From an uncultured Alistipes sp. (GTDB lineage Bacteria > Bacteroidota > Bacteroidia > Bacteroidales > Rikenellaceae), in contig CAJGDL010000025.1 of NCBI GenBank assembly GCA_904502075.1, positions 1 to 16,149 on the forward strand: a DNA stretch of 16,149 nt, in the 5' to 3' direction. The position numbers and the translations under genes are program-made. This document shows, piece by piece, positions 1 through 7,383 of the stretch. Numbering within the stretch: the first letter of the stretch is position 1; each line of letters opens with the position of its first letter. The notes beneath the pieces were generated by a model. That model saw nothing but the letters and a program-made list of their open reading frames with translations. It made no database searches and had not been told where the DNA came from.

Positions 1-249
1 CGATTCGCTTCGACTTAACTTCGACTTGGGGCGTGATGTTCTCCAGAGCCTGTTTCCAGACCTCCAGGGGAGATTTATCAGCATCCTTCATCTTCTTGCC
101 CACGAGCTCCAGCGAGTCGTAGAAAATCTCATAGGCAATACTCTTCTTACCATCCAGCATCAAATTGTTCACGAAGCGCGTAACCATCACGTCGTTGAAC
201 TTGGGGTCCGGAAGTAGAATTCGCTTCTTTGGCTTAGCTTTTCTCATTT
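1..249 (-). CDS. rpsG: 30S ribosomal protein S7, 5' part (runs off left edge)
   Basis: Reading the minus strand from the ATG at 249 gives 83 codons that run uninterrupted to base 1, so the C-terminal half lies outside the window. The product opens MRKAKPKKRILLPDPKFND and continues through VTRFVNNLMLDGKKSIAYEI to ITPQVEVKSKRI, the usual N-terminal half of bacterial S7. S7 nucleates assembly of the 30S head on the 3' major domain of 16S rRNA and contacts the E-site tRNA. The start lies 31 bp after the rpsL stop with no promoter between, so the two are co-transcribed in the conserved str order S12-S7. No Shine-Dalgarno site is seen; the upstream bases are A/T rich, which is normal for this phylum. 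Identity is secure; only completeness is limited by the window edge. Confidence 0.96.
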
Positions 250-280
250 TTGTTTCCTTAAACTAAAAGTTTTCTTCTAA

Positions 281-679
281 TTACTTCTTCTTTGCGGCCG
301 TTGCACCTGCCTTGGGGCGCTTGGCACCATACTTCGAACGACGCTGACTACGACCTTCTACACCTGCGCTATCGAGCGCACCGCGTACCAGGTGGTAACG
401 TACACCGGGGAGGTCCTTCACACGACCACCACGCACCAATACGATGGAGTGCTCCTGCAAGTTGTGGCCTTCGCCCGGGATGTAGGCGTTCACCTCCTTG
501 CCGTTCGTTAATCTTACACGTGCAACCTTACGCATAGCCGAGTTAGGCTTCTTAGGCGTCGTCGTGTACACACGGGTACAAACGCCGCGGCGCTGGGGAC
601 ACGCAGCGAGTGCCGGCGACTTCGATTTCTCGACCAGGCTTACTCGACCGTTTCTTACTAACTGTTGAATAGTTGGCAT
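281..679 (-). CDS. rpsL: 30S ribosomal protein S12
   Basis: A complete 132-residue S12, slightly longer than the E. coli protein because of a basic Ala/Lys tail (ATAAKKK). S12 sits at the 30S decoding centre and shapes translational accuracy. Diagnostic stretches are MPTIQQLVRNGR at the N-terminus, TTTPKKPNSAMRK near residues 40-51, and GGRVKDLPGVRYH near residues 84-96. The lysines that are usually mutated in streptomycin resistance are both present as lysine, so the sequence is of the wild-type, streptomycin-sensitive form at those sites. The Asp of KDLPG is the residue that RimO methylthiolates in other bacteria. It is the first gene of the str operon, with rpsG 31 bp downstream and a phylum-type promoter about 185 bp upstream. 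Confidence 0.98.
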   Translation of the reverse strand: MPTIQQLVRNGRVSLVEKSKSPALAACPQRRGVCTRVYTTTPKKPNSAMRKVARVRLTNGKEVNAYIPGEGHNLQEHSIVLVRGGRVKDLPGVRYHLVRGALDSAGVEGRSQRRSKYGAKRPKAGATAAKKK

Positions 680-860
680 TTTGTCCTTTAAATTTGTTAA
701 TTATTTTTACTCGTTTCGGGTGTTTTACGACCCCGATTTCGTTTCTTTTTGCTTCGGTTCAGCCCCTCGACCGCTTCGTTGACCGCGCTTCAACGCCCCA
801 AACCCGCTAAATCTCAGCACCTTACCCCTTGTCAAAGGGCACTATTACCCCTTAATTCGG
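680..860 (-). promoter_or_regulatory. Long 5' leader of the str operon
   Basis: The predicted transcription start near 858-861 leaves about 180 untranslated bases before the rpsL ATG, much more than this strand needs for initiation. It contains a short hairpin at 777-795 (arms CGTTGA and TCAACG), a CCCTT/AAGGG hairpin at 825-840, and two copies of AAGGGGTAA in the transcript. Ribosomal-protein operons are often regulated by one of their products binding the leader; S7 does this in the E. coli str operon at an intercistronic site. That this leader has such a role is inference; no known leader family was recognised. Confidence 0.4.
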
Positions 861-864
861 ACTG

Positions 865-895
865 CAAAGGTACGCAAAAAATCTGAAATAACAAA
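865..895 (-). promoter_or_regulatory. Promoter of the rpsL-rpsG operon
   Basis: On the minus strand TTTG (895-892) is followed after 19 bp by TACCTTTG (872-865). This is an exact match to the Bacteroidetes housekeeping sigma consensus TTTG-N19-21-TAnnTTTG. It faces rpsL and no gene intervenes. Confidence 0.85.
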
Positions 896-1299
896 CCTTC
901 GACCATCTTTTTGCACTGATTTTCGCGTATTTCGGCTATTTTAGCCCAAAATAGCGATTCTTTCTACTTATGGTTTTATGAATCCCATAACCAAATACTT
1001 ATATCAAGGTCGCAAATAGTGCGTTAACCTGCTGATTTACCTAATGAAAAGCGCTCAACGCAATCCTCGATTCAAATGAACGATTCACGATTATTTGTGG
1101 ATGTGTAGTTTGACCAGGAGGACGAATGGTTTCGTGGGATTTACTACCGAGAATAACCTTCCAACACGCTTATCACCCTCACAAATCACCAGGAATTGCG
1201 CATCATGAATCGAAATAAATTCTCATTCCCAACACCCCGGTATGCCCTATCCCCAACAAATAATTTTGAATTTTGAATCATGAATTTTGAATTATTTAT
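896..1299. other. AT-rich intergenic region, no confident gene
   Basis: This gap lies between the divergent str and leuS promoters. It holds a perfect 8-bp inverted repeat at 935-955 (GCTATTTT, 5-base loop, AAAATAGC), a weaker TTATGG/CCATAA hairpin at 968-990, an uninterrupted 43-codon minus-strand frame without ATG at 1091-1222, and AATTTTG heptamer repeats at 1262-1293. No tRNA, conserved RNA or complete gene could be recognised. Confidence 0.6.
1262..1293. repeat. AATTTTG heptamer tandem repeat
   Basis: Four 7-bp units, AATTTTG twice, AATCATG once, AATTTTG once, then a partial AATT, immediately upstream of the leuS -7 box. A related heptamer array (AATTGTG) lies upstream of prfA at 4204-4222. 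The two arrays share the pattern AATTnTG. Confidence 0.7.
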
Positions 1300-1307
1300 T
1301 ATCTTTG
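1300..1307 (+). promoter_or_regulatory. Probable leuS promoter (-7 box)
   Basis: TATCTTTG matches TAnnTTTG exactly and lies 34 bp before the leuS ATG. A TTTG at the normal 19-21 bp distance is absent; the nearest copies, at 1272-1275 and 1286-1289 within the heptamer repeats, are at 24 and 10 bp. The -7 box is convincing and the -33 element uncertain. Confidence 0.65.
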
Positions 1308-1341
1308 CGGTTTAGAACGAAATCAAAAACAAGAAATAGCT

Positions 1342-4098
1342 ATGGAATACAATTTCAAATCGTTGGAGACGAAGTGGCAGCAGCGCTGGCAGGAGCGTGG
1401 CACCTACCGAGTGGAGGTGGATCCCGCGCGTCCGAAATTCTATGTGCTCGACATGTTCCCCTACCCCTCGGGGGCGGGTCTACATGTGGGCCACCCGCTG
1501 GGCTACATCGCCTCTGATATCTACGCACGCTACAAGCGTCAGTGCGGCTTCAACGTGCTCCATCCGATGGGTTACGATGCCTTCGGTCTGCCGGCCGAGC
1601 AGTATGCCATTCAGACGGGTCAGCACCCCGCGAAGACCACCGAGCAAAACATCAACCGCTACCGCGAACAGTTGGACAAGATCGGTTTTTCGTTTGACTG
1701 GAGCCGCGAGGTGCGCACCTGCGACCCCGAATACTACCATTGGACGCAGTGGGCCTTCCTGGAGATGTTCGACCACTGGTACGACAACGCAGCCCAAAAG
1801 GCGCGCCCGATCAGCGCGTTGAAGGAGCACCTGGCCGCACACGGCACCGAGGGACTCGATGCCGCACAGACCCAGACGCTGAAATTCTCGGCCGAGGCAT
1901 GGAACGCTATGAGCGAGGCGGAGCAGGAGCAAGCCCTCTTAAATTGGCGATTGGCATTTCGTGCCGACACGATGGTAAACTGGTGCCCCGCCCTGGGCAC
2001 GGTGCTGGCCAACGACGAGGTGAAAGACGGTCTCTCGGAGCGCGGAGGACACCCCGTGGAGCAGAAGCGCATGAAGCAGTGGTTGCTGCGCGTCACGGCC
2101 TACGCCCAGCGCATGCTGGACGGTCTGGAGCAGCTCGAGTGGAGCGACTCGCTCAAGGAGATCCAGCGCAACTGGATCGGCCGCTCGGTGGGAGCCCAGG
2201 TATTTTTCGATGTACAGCACTCCGACCGAAAACTCGAGATCTTCACCACGCGCCCCGACACGATCTTCGGAGTCACCTTCATGGTGATCGCCCCCGAGCA
2301 CGAGTGGGTGGAGGAGTTGACCACCCCCGAGCAGCAGGCCGAGGTGGAGGCCTACATCCAGCAGGCCAAGAAGCGCTCGGAGCGTGAGCGCATCGCCGAG
2401 ACGAAGCGCGTAACAGGTGTCAAGACGGGCTCCTACGCCATCAACCCCTTCACGGGCAAGGCGATTCCGATCTTCATTTCGGACTATGTCTTGGCTGGTT
2501 ACGGCACGGGAGCCATCATGGCCGTTCCGGCCCATGACTCGCGCGACTGGGCCTTCGCCCGCCACTTCGACCTGGAGATCATCCCCGTGGTCGAGGGTGG
2601 CCACATCGAGGAGGCCTCCTACGATGCCAAGTCGGGCAAGATGATCAACTCGGACTTCCTCACGGGCATGGATGTAACAGAGGCCATTCCCCTGATGTTC
2701 GAGGAGGTGGAGCGCCGCGGCCTGGGCAAGAAGTTGATCAACTACCGTCTGCGTGACGCCATCTTCTCGCGCCAGCGCTATTGGGGCGAACCCTTCCCGA
2801 TCTACTACAAGGACGATGTGGCCTACCCCCTGGAGAAGGAGCAACTGCCGCTGACCCTGCCCGCCATCACCGACTTCGGCCCCACGGCCGAGGGTGAGCC
2901 CCCGTTGGCTCGCGTTGCGGAGTGGCACACGGCCGAGGGATTCCCCTTCGAGTTCTCCACGATGCCCGGCTTTGCCGGCTCGTCGGCCTACTACCTGCGC
3001 TACATGGACCCGCGCAACCACGAGGGGCTGGTCTCGAAGGAGGCCAACGAATATTGGCGCAATGTAGACCTCTATGTAGGTGGTATTGAGCACGCTACGG
3101 GCCACCTCATGTACTCGCGCTTCTGGAATATGTTCCTCTACGACCTGGGCTACGTCTGCGAGCCGGAGCCCTTCAAGAAGTTGGTAAACCAGGGCATGAT
3201 TCAGGGTCGCTCGAACTTCGTCTACCGCGTAGTGGGCACCAACAAGTTTGTCTCGCTGAACCTGCGCGACCAATACGAAACGCAGGCCATCCATGTGGAT
3301 GTCAATATCGTCAAGAACGATGTGCTCGACCTGGAGGCCTTCCGCGCCTGGCGCCCCGAGTTCAAGGAGGTGGAGTTCATCCTCGAGGATAGCAAGTACA
3401 TCTGCGGCTGGGCCATCGAGAAGATGTCGAAATCGATGTTCAACGTCGTGAACCCCGACTACATCGTCGAGAACTACGGTGCCGATACGCTGCGCATGTA
3501 TGAGATGTTCCTCGGCCCGTTGGAGCAGTCGAAGCCCTGGGATACGAACGGCATCGACGGCGTACACAAATTCCTGCGCCGCTTCTGGAAACTCTTCACC
3601 GACAAGGAGGGCAACTTCGCCATCGTGGACGAGACCCCCGAGAAGGCCGAGATGAAGGCCCTGCACAAGTGTATCAAGAAGGTAAGAGAGGATATCGAAA
3701 ACTTCTCGTTCAATACCTCGGTGGCCGCCTTCATGATCTGCCTCAACGAGCTGGGTAACTGCCACAAGCGCGGTGTATTGGAGCCCCTGGTATCGTTGCT
3801 GGCCCCCTTCGCCCCCCATATCTGCGAGGAGCTCTGGGAGGCGCTGGGTCACCAGACCTCGGTTTGCGATGCCCCCTACCCCAAATTCGAGGAGCAGTGG
3901 CTCGTGGAGAACAGCTTCGAGTACCCCGTCTCGGTGAACGGCAAGTTACGCTTCAAGCGCGAGTATGCCCTCTCGCTCTCCGTGGCCGAGATCCAGACCG
4001 ATGTAGTTAAGGCCGAGGAGGCCCAAAAGTGGCTCGAGGGCAAAGCCCCCAAGAAGGTGATCGTCGTCCCGGGCAAGATCATCAACATTGTGATCTAA
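1342..4098 (+). CDS. leuS: Leucyl-tRNA synthetase
   Basis: The 918-residue product charges tRNA-Leu with leucine. It is a class I synthetase: the HIGH-type signature HVGH is at residues 48-51 within MFPYPSGAGLHVGHPLGY, and KMSKS is at 694-698. The CP1 editing domain, which hydrolyses mischarged tRNA, is present, with TTRPDT at 302-307 and GTGAIMAVPAHD at 388-399. The protein is longer than the roughly 860 residues of E. coli LeuRS. Most of the excess is a helical, Ala/Gln/Glu-rich insertion at about 150-210, just before VNWCP, and there is also an inserted segment shortly before KMSKS. The ATG at 1342 is chosen because MEYNFKSLETKWQQRW is the normal LeuRS start. Its own promoter and a strong terminator flank it, so it is probably monocistronic. 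Confidence 0.98.
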   Translation: MEYNFKSLETKWQQRWQERGTYRVEVDPARPKFYVLDMFPYPSGAGLHVGHPLGYIASDIYARYKRQCGFNVLHPMGYDAFGLPAEQYAIQTGQHPAKTTEQNINRYREQLDKIGFSFDWSREVRTCDPEYYHWTQWAFLEMFDHWYDNAAQKARPISALKEHLAAHGTEGLDAAQTQTLKFSAEAWNAMSEAEQEQALLNWRLAFRADTMVNWCPALGTVLANDEVKDGLSERGGHPVEQKRMKQWLLRVTAYAQRMLDGLEQLEWSDSLKEIQRNWIGRSVGAQVFFDVQHSDRKLEIFTTRPDTIFGVTFMVIAPEHEWVEELTTPEQQAEVEAYIQQAKKRSERERIAETKRVTGVKTGSYAINPFTGKAIPIFISDYVLAGYGTGAIMAVPAHDSRDWAFARHFDLEIIPVVEGGHIEEASYDAKSGKMINSDFLTGMDVTEAIPLMFEEVERRGLGKKLINYRLRDAIFSRQRYWGEPFPIYYKDDVAYPLEKEQLPLTLPAITDFGPTAEGEPPLARVAEWHTAEGFPFEFSTMPGFAGSSAYYLRYMDPRNHEGLVSKEANEYWRNVDLYVGGIEHATGHLMYSRFWNMFLYDLGYVCEPEPFKKLVNQGMIQGRSNFVYRVVGTNKFVSLNLRDQYETQAIHVDVNIVKNDVLDLEAFRAWRPEFKEVEFILEDSKYICGWAIEKMSKSMFNVVNPDYIVENYGADTLRMYEMFLGPLEQSKPWDTNGIDGVHKFLRRFWKLFTDKEGNFAIVDETPEKAEMKALHKCIKKVREDIENFSFNTSVAAFMICLNELGNCHKRGVLEPLVSLLAPFAPHICEELWEALGHQTSVCDAPYPKFEEQWLVENSFEYPVSVNGKLRFKREYALSLSVAEIQTDVVKAEEAQKWLEGKAPKKVIVVPGKIINIVI

Positions 4099-4118
4099 CC
4101 TCCGATTCGTTGCTCACG

Positions 4119-4158
4119 AAGGCGGTAACAGAGGAAAAACCCACTGTTACCGCCTTTT
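4119..4158 (+). terminator. leuS terminator
   Basis: A perfect 13-bp stem, AAGGCGGTAACAG at 4119-4131 and CTGTTACCGCCTT at 4144-4156, with a 12-base loop, starting 20 bp after the leuS stop. The T run after it is short, but the stem is strong and correctly placed. Confidence 0.8.
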
Positions 4159-4203
4159 CGATGCACGATACCTGCTGATGTGAAAAATTATTGCATCTGC
4201 AGG

Positions 4204-4222
4204 AATTGTGAATTGTGAATTG
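4204..4222. repeat. AATTGTG heptamer repeat upstream of prfA
   Basis: Two exact AATTGTG units followed by AATTG, the same 7-bp period as the array upstream of leuS. A separate imperfect hairpin (CCTGC...GCAGG, 4171-4203) lies just before it. Confidence 0.6.
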
Positions 4223-4264
4223 AAATAATTCCAGATTCCGACCTCCTAATTCCCAATTATTTTA

Positions 4265-4272
4265 TACCTTTG
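4265..4272 (+). promoter_or_regulatory. Probable prfA promoter (-7 box)
   Basis: TACCTTTG matches the Bacteroidetes -7 consensus TAnnTTTG exactly, 30 bp before the prfA ATG. No clear TTTG is present 19-21 bp upstream, so the -33 part is weak or degenerate. Confidence 0.65.
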
Positions 4273-4301
4273 TCCCCAAATGTAAAGATACACTATTTTT
4301 T

Positions 4302-5387
4302 ATGGCAGATAATTCGATTTTAATGCGTCTGGACGGTCTTAAACTCAAGTACGAGGAGACGGGACAGAAGCTCACCGACCCCGAGGTGATTGCCGATGTG
4401 AAGCAGTTTGTGCAACTCACGAAGGAGTACAAAGAGTTGGAGCCCATTGTGGAGACCTCCGACCGCTTCCGCACCGCCCTGGCCAACCTGGCCGAGGCCA
4501 AGGATACGCTCCTGAACGACAAAGACGAGGAGATGCGCGAGATGGCGCGTGAAATGATTACCGAACTCGAGCCTCAGATCGAAAAGATGGAGGAGGAGAT
4601 CAAACTCCTGCTCATCCCGAAGGATCCGCAGGATGCCAAGAATGCCATTGTCGAGATTCGCGGCGGTACGGGTGGCGACGAGGCGGCAATCTTCGCCGGC
4701 GACCTGCTGCGCATGTACACCAAGTATGTGGAGTCGAAGGGTTGGCGCTACGAGATCACCTCGCAGTCGGAGGGTGCCGCCGGAGGTTTCAAGGAGGTGG
4801 TAATGAAGGTCACGGGAGCCAATGTCTACGGTACGCTGAAGTATGAGTCGGGCGTACACCGCGTGCAGCGCGTACCCCAAACCGAGACCCAGGGCCGCGT
4901 ACACACCTCGGCCGCCTCGGTAGCCGTGCTCCCCGAGGCCGAGGAGTTTGATATCGAGATCTCGATGAACGACATCCGCAAAGATATCTTCTGTGCCTCG
5001 GGCCCGGGCGGTCAGTCAGTGAACACCACCTATTCGGCCATCCGCCTTACGCACATCCCCACGGGTATCGTCGTGCAGTGCCAGGATCAGAAGTCGCAGC
5101 TCAAGAACTTCGACAAGGCCTTCGAGGAGTTGCGTACGCGTGTCTTCAACCTCGAGTACTCGAAGTACCTCGACGAGATCGCCTCGAAGCGTAAGACGAT
5201 GGTCTCGACGGGCGACCGCTCGGCCAAGATTCGCACCTACAACTACCCCCAGGGGCGTATCACCGACCACCGTATCAACTACACGATCTACAACCTTTCG
5301 GCCTTCATGGATGGCGACATCCAGGACTGCATCGACCACCTGATCGTGGCCGAGAATGCCGAGCGCTTGAAGGAGAGCGAGTTGTAA
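4302..5387 (+). CDS. prfA: Peptide chain release factor 1
   Basis: The 361-residue RF1 reads UAA and UAG stop codons in the ribosomal A site and triggers peptide release. The stop-codon recognition tripeptide is PQT at 192-194, fitting the RF1 form PxT and not the RF2 form SPF. The catalytic GGQ is at 236-238 in the context ASGPGGQSVNTT. The N-terminal part (about 1-110) is the coiled, charged domain 1 and the length is usual for RF1. No in-frame internal stop requiring a frameshift is seen, as expected for RF1 and unlike many prfB genes. It begins a cluster: the next start is 23 bp after its stop, and xseA follows 33 bp after that gene. Confidence 0.98.
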   Translation: MADNSILMRLDGLKLKYEETGQKLTDPEVIADVKQFVQLTKEYKELEPIVETSDRFRTALANLAEAKDTLLNDKDEEMREMAREMITELEPQIEKMEEEIKLLLIPKDPQDAKNAIVEIRGGTGGDEAAIFAGDLLRMYTKYVESKGWRYEITSQSEGAAGGFKEVVMKVTGANVYGTLKYESGVHRVQRVPQTETQGRVHTSAASVAVLPEAEEFDIEISMNDIRKDIFCASGPGGQSVNTTYSAIRLTHIPTGIVVQCQDQKSQLKNFDKAFEELRTRVFNLEYSKYLDEIASKRKTMVSTGDRSAKIRTYNYPQGRITDHRINYTIYNLSAFMDGDIQDCIDHLIVAENAERLKESEL

Positions 5388-5410
5388 TTCGAGAGTTCTG
5401 AATTCTAATT

Positions 5411-5971
5411 GTGCTTCGCGAATTGAAAAGGTATCTTCTCTCCGCCCTGATGGTTGTGGTCTCTGTGCTGAAACTCTCGGCGCAGGAGCCCCTCTACCTG
5501 GTCAACGGGGAGCGACGCGAGGAGATTGAGACGATCGACCCTGAACACATCGAGCGCATCGAGCAATTCCCGGCCGACGAGCAGACCATTGCCCGCTTCG
5601 GCCCCGAGGCCGGCAACGGAGCGGTGGTGGTAACCCTCAAATTCGACCGCGCGCCCCGTTTCAACCACCCCGAGGGGTGGAGTTTTGCGGAGTACATCAC
5701 CCGCGAAGCCGATTGGCAGGAGAACGACCTCACGGCCCGCATTGCGATCCGTTACCACATCTCGGAGGAGGGAATCCTGGAGGTAGATAAAATCCTCGAG
5801 GCCACCGACAAACGGCTGCTGCGCCGCATCGAAAAGGCTCTCGAGGAGTGCCCGCGTTGGGAGCCGGCCCAAAAGGAGAATCGACCCGTGAAGAGTGCCA
5901 GCTATGTCCTGCGCCTGACTCTCCCCGAAGGGCGCGAACTCCCGCCCGAAAGGTATATCATCATCCGGTAG
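5411..5971 (+). CDS. Secreted TonB-plug-like / TonB-C-like mini-protein
   Basis: The product has about 186 residues and an N-terminal signal peptide ending near KLSAQ (residue 25). Residues about 26-75 (YLVNGERREEIETIDPEHIE, then GNGAVVVTLK) resemble the short plug-domain signature found in Bacteroidetes SusC-type receptors and carboxypeptidase-regulatory proteins. Residues about 95-186 read like a TonB C-terminal fold: a strand containing RIAIRYHISEEG, a helix with LLRRIEKAL, then CPRWEPA and a final strand. No beta-barrel follows, so it is not a receptor. The start is uncertain: GTG at 5411 gives the whole signal peptide, TTG at 5423 (MKRYLLSALM) is a good alternative, and the first ATG (5450) would cut the signal. 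It lies between prfA and xseA, probably in one transcript. A periplasmic role is inferred; the exact function is unknown. Confidence 0.75.
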   Translation: MLRELKRYLLSALMVVVSVLKLSAQEPLYLVNGERREEIETIDPEHIERIEQFPADEQTIARFGPEAGNGAVVVTLKFDRAPRFNHPEGWSFAEYITREADWQENDLTARIAIRYHISEEGILEVDKILEATDKRLLRRIEKALEECPRWEPAQKENRPVKSASYVLRLTLPEGRELPPERYIIIR

Positions 5972-6004
5972 TTCGGCTTTTTGAACCCTACCAAGCGTCT
6001 CTCC

Positions 6005-7231
6005 ATGCAGACCCCGCTCACCCTCTCACAACTGCAACAGCAGGTCAAGGCGACCCTCGCGGAACGCTTCGCACTCCCCTTGTGGGTGGTCGCCGAGGTC
6101 GCTGAGCTGAAGGTCAACTACTCGGGCCACTGCTACCTCGAGCTCATCGAGAAGGGGGCCTCAGATGGGGTGCCGAAGGCCCAGGCACGAGCCGTCATCT
6201 GGCGCTCGCACTACCCGCGCATCGCCTCCTATTTCGAAAGCACCACAGGGCAACGCCTCGAAGCGGGCATGCAACTCCTCGTAAAGGCCACCGTCACCTA
6301 CCACGAACTCTACGGTTTCTCGCTCCAAATCAGCGACATCGACGCCTCCTACACCTTGGGGGAGATGGAGCGCAAACGCCAAGAGACCATTGCCCGACTG
6401 AAGGCCGAAGGGGTGTGGGAGATGAATCAAACCCTTCCCCTCCCGCTGGTCGTGCAACGCATCGCGATCCTCTCGAGCAGCAAGGCCGCGGGCTATCAAG
6501 ACTTCTACCAGGAGCTATCGCAAAGCCCCTACCGATTCCACACCGACCTCTTCGAGGCTGTGATGCAGGGCGAAGCGGCCGAGAGTTCGCTGATCTCCGC
6601 CTTGGGCGAGGTGGCCGAGAGGATTGACGACTACGATATCGTGGTGATCATCCGCGGCGGAGGCTCCACAAGCGACCTGAACTGCTTCAACAGCTATCGG
6701 CTGTGTAGCCACATTGCCCAATTTCCACTCCCCATACTCACCGGCATCGGCCACGACAAAGACCAATCGGTGGCCGACCTGGTGGCCCACACGGCACTGA
6801 AGACCCCGACGGCCGTGGCCGGTTGGCTCATCGACCGCATGCAACAGATCGAGGGGTGGCTTGACGGGGCAGCCCTCTCCCTGCATGATGCCTCCCTGAA
6901 CCTCACCCGCAACCACCTGCTGCGCCTGGAACGCAACGAAGAGGAGATAAAAAACTTGAGCCGCCGACTGATCGATCTTCAACGGAGCCGACTCGAGCAA
7001 TACGCGCTCCGACTCCCCGAGGAGTGCGGTCGTCTGCTGCGCCGTGAAGGGGAGCGAATTCGTCACCTTGAAAGCCTCACCGAGAGCCACTCTCCGAGCC
7101 GCATTCTACGTCTGGGATTCTCCGTCACACGCCTCGCCGGCCGAGCCATCCGCACGGCGGAAGAGGCACCCACCGGATCGACCCTCGAAATCGAACTCGC
7201 CGAGGGACACATCACAGCAACCACCAAGTAG
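6005..7231 (+). CDS. xseA: Exonuclease VII large subunit
   Basis: The 408-residue product is the catalytic subunit of exonuclease VII, which degrades single-stranded DNA from both ends in repair and recombination. An OB-fold nucleic-acid-binding domain occupies about residues 1-110 (LPLWVVAEVAELKVNYSGH is typical). The catalytic domain follows, with RGGGS at 217-221, GHDKD at 249-253 (GHETD in E. coli) and TPTAVA at 267-272. The C-terminal third is a long helical, Arg/Glu/Leu-rich coiled region that binds small subunits in this family. The ATG at 6005 is preferred; a TTG eight codons earlier is also in frame. No xseB, the small-subunit gene that often sits next to xseA, is visible downstream. 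Confidence 0.95.
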   Translation: MQTPLTLSQLQQQVKATLAERFALPLWVVAEVAELKVNYSGHCYLELIEKGASDGVPKAQARAVIWRSHYPRIASYFESTTGQRLEAGMQLLVKATVTYHELYGFSLQISDIDASYTLGEMERKRQETIARLKAEGVWEMNQTLPLPLVVQRIAILSSSKAAGYQDFYQELSQSPYRFHTDLFEAVMQGEAAESSLISALGEVAERIDDYDIVVIIRGGGSTSDLNCFNSYRLCSHIAQFPLPILTGIGHDKDQSVADLVAHTALKTPTAVAGWLIDRMQQIEGWLDGAALSLHDASLNLTRNHLLRLERNEEEIKNLSRRLIDLQRSRLEQYALRLPEECGRLLRREGERIRHLESLTESHSPSRILRLGFSVTRLAGRAIRTAEEAPTGSTLEIELAEGHITATTK

Positions 7232-7252
7232 AGAAGAAAATAGCACAAAGAG

Positions 7253-7305
7253 CCCCTGCGTATAATAATTTTTACGCTAAGACTTGTTATTAGGGGATTT
7301 TTTTT
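7253..7305 (+). terminator. Possible xseA terminator overlapping the next promoter
   Basis: CCCCT (7253-7257) can pair with AGGGG (7292-7296), enclosing an inner GCGTA/TACGC hairpin (7258-7277). Eight T follow at 7298-7305. The T run is convincing but the outer stem is only 5 bp, and the element overlaps the promoter at 7283-7314. Confidence 0.45.
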
Positions 7306-7314
7306 CTACCTTTG
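7283..7314 (+). promoter_or_regulatory. Promoter of the six-gene envelope operon
   Basis: CTTG (7283-7286, a partial TTTG match) is followed after 20 bp by TACCTTTG (7307-7314), an exact Bacteroidetes -7 box. It lies 70 bp before the first gene. No other such box was found in front of any of the following five genes. Confidence 0.75.
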
Positions 7315-7383
7315 TAATAAGATAACCCCCTGATCGAGCTATTTTTTGAATAAAAACTTAAAGAATCCTTAAATAAAATTACT

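Noticed and set aside
1262..1293. CRISPR-like array
   Set aside because: The unit is 7 bp with no spacers and no cas gene in the window; it is a simple tandem repeat.
1939..3852. A 637-codon minus-strand frame inside leuS
   Set aside because: It is antisense to a certain LeuRS gene, codon-aligned and without any domain; explained by codon bias.
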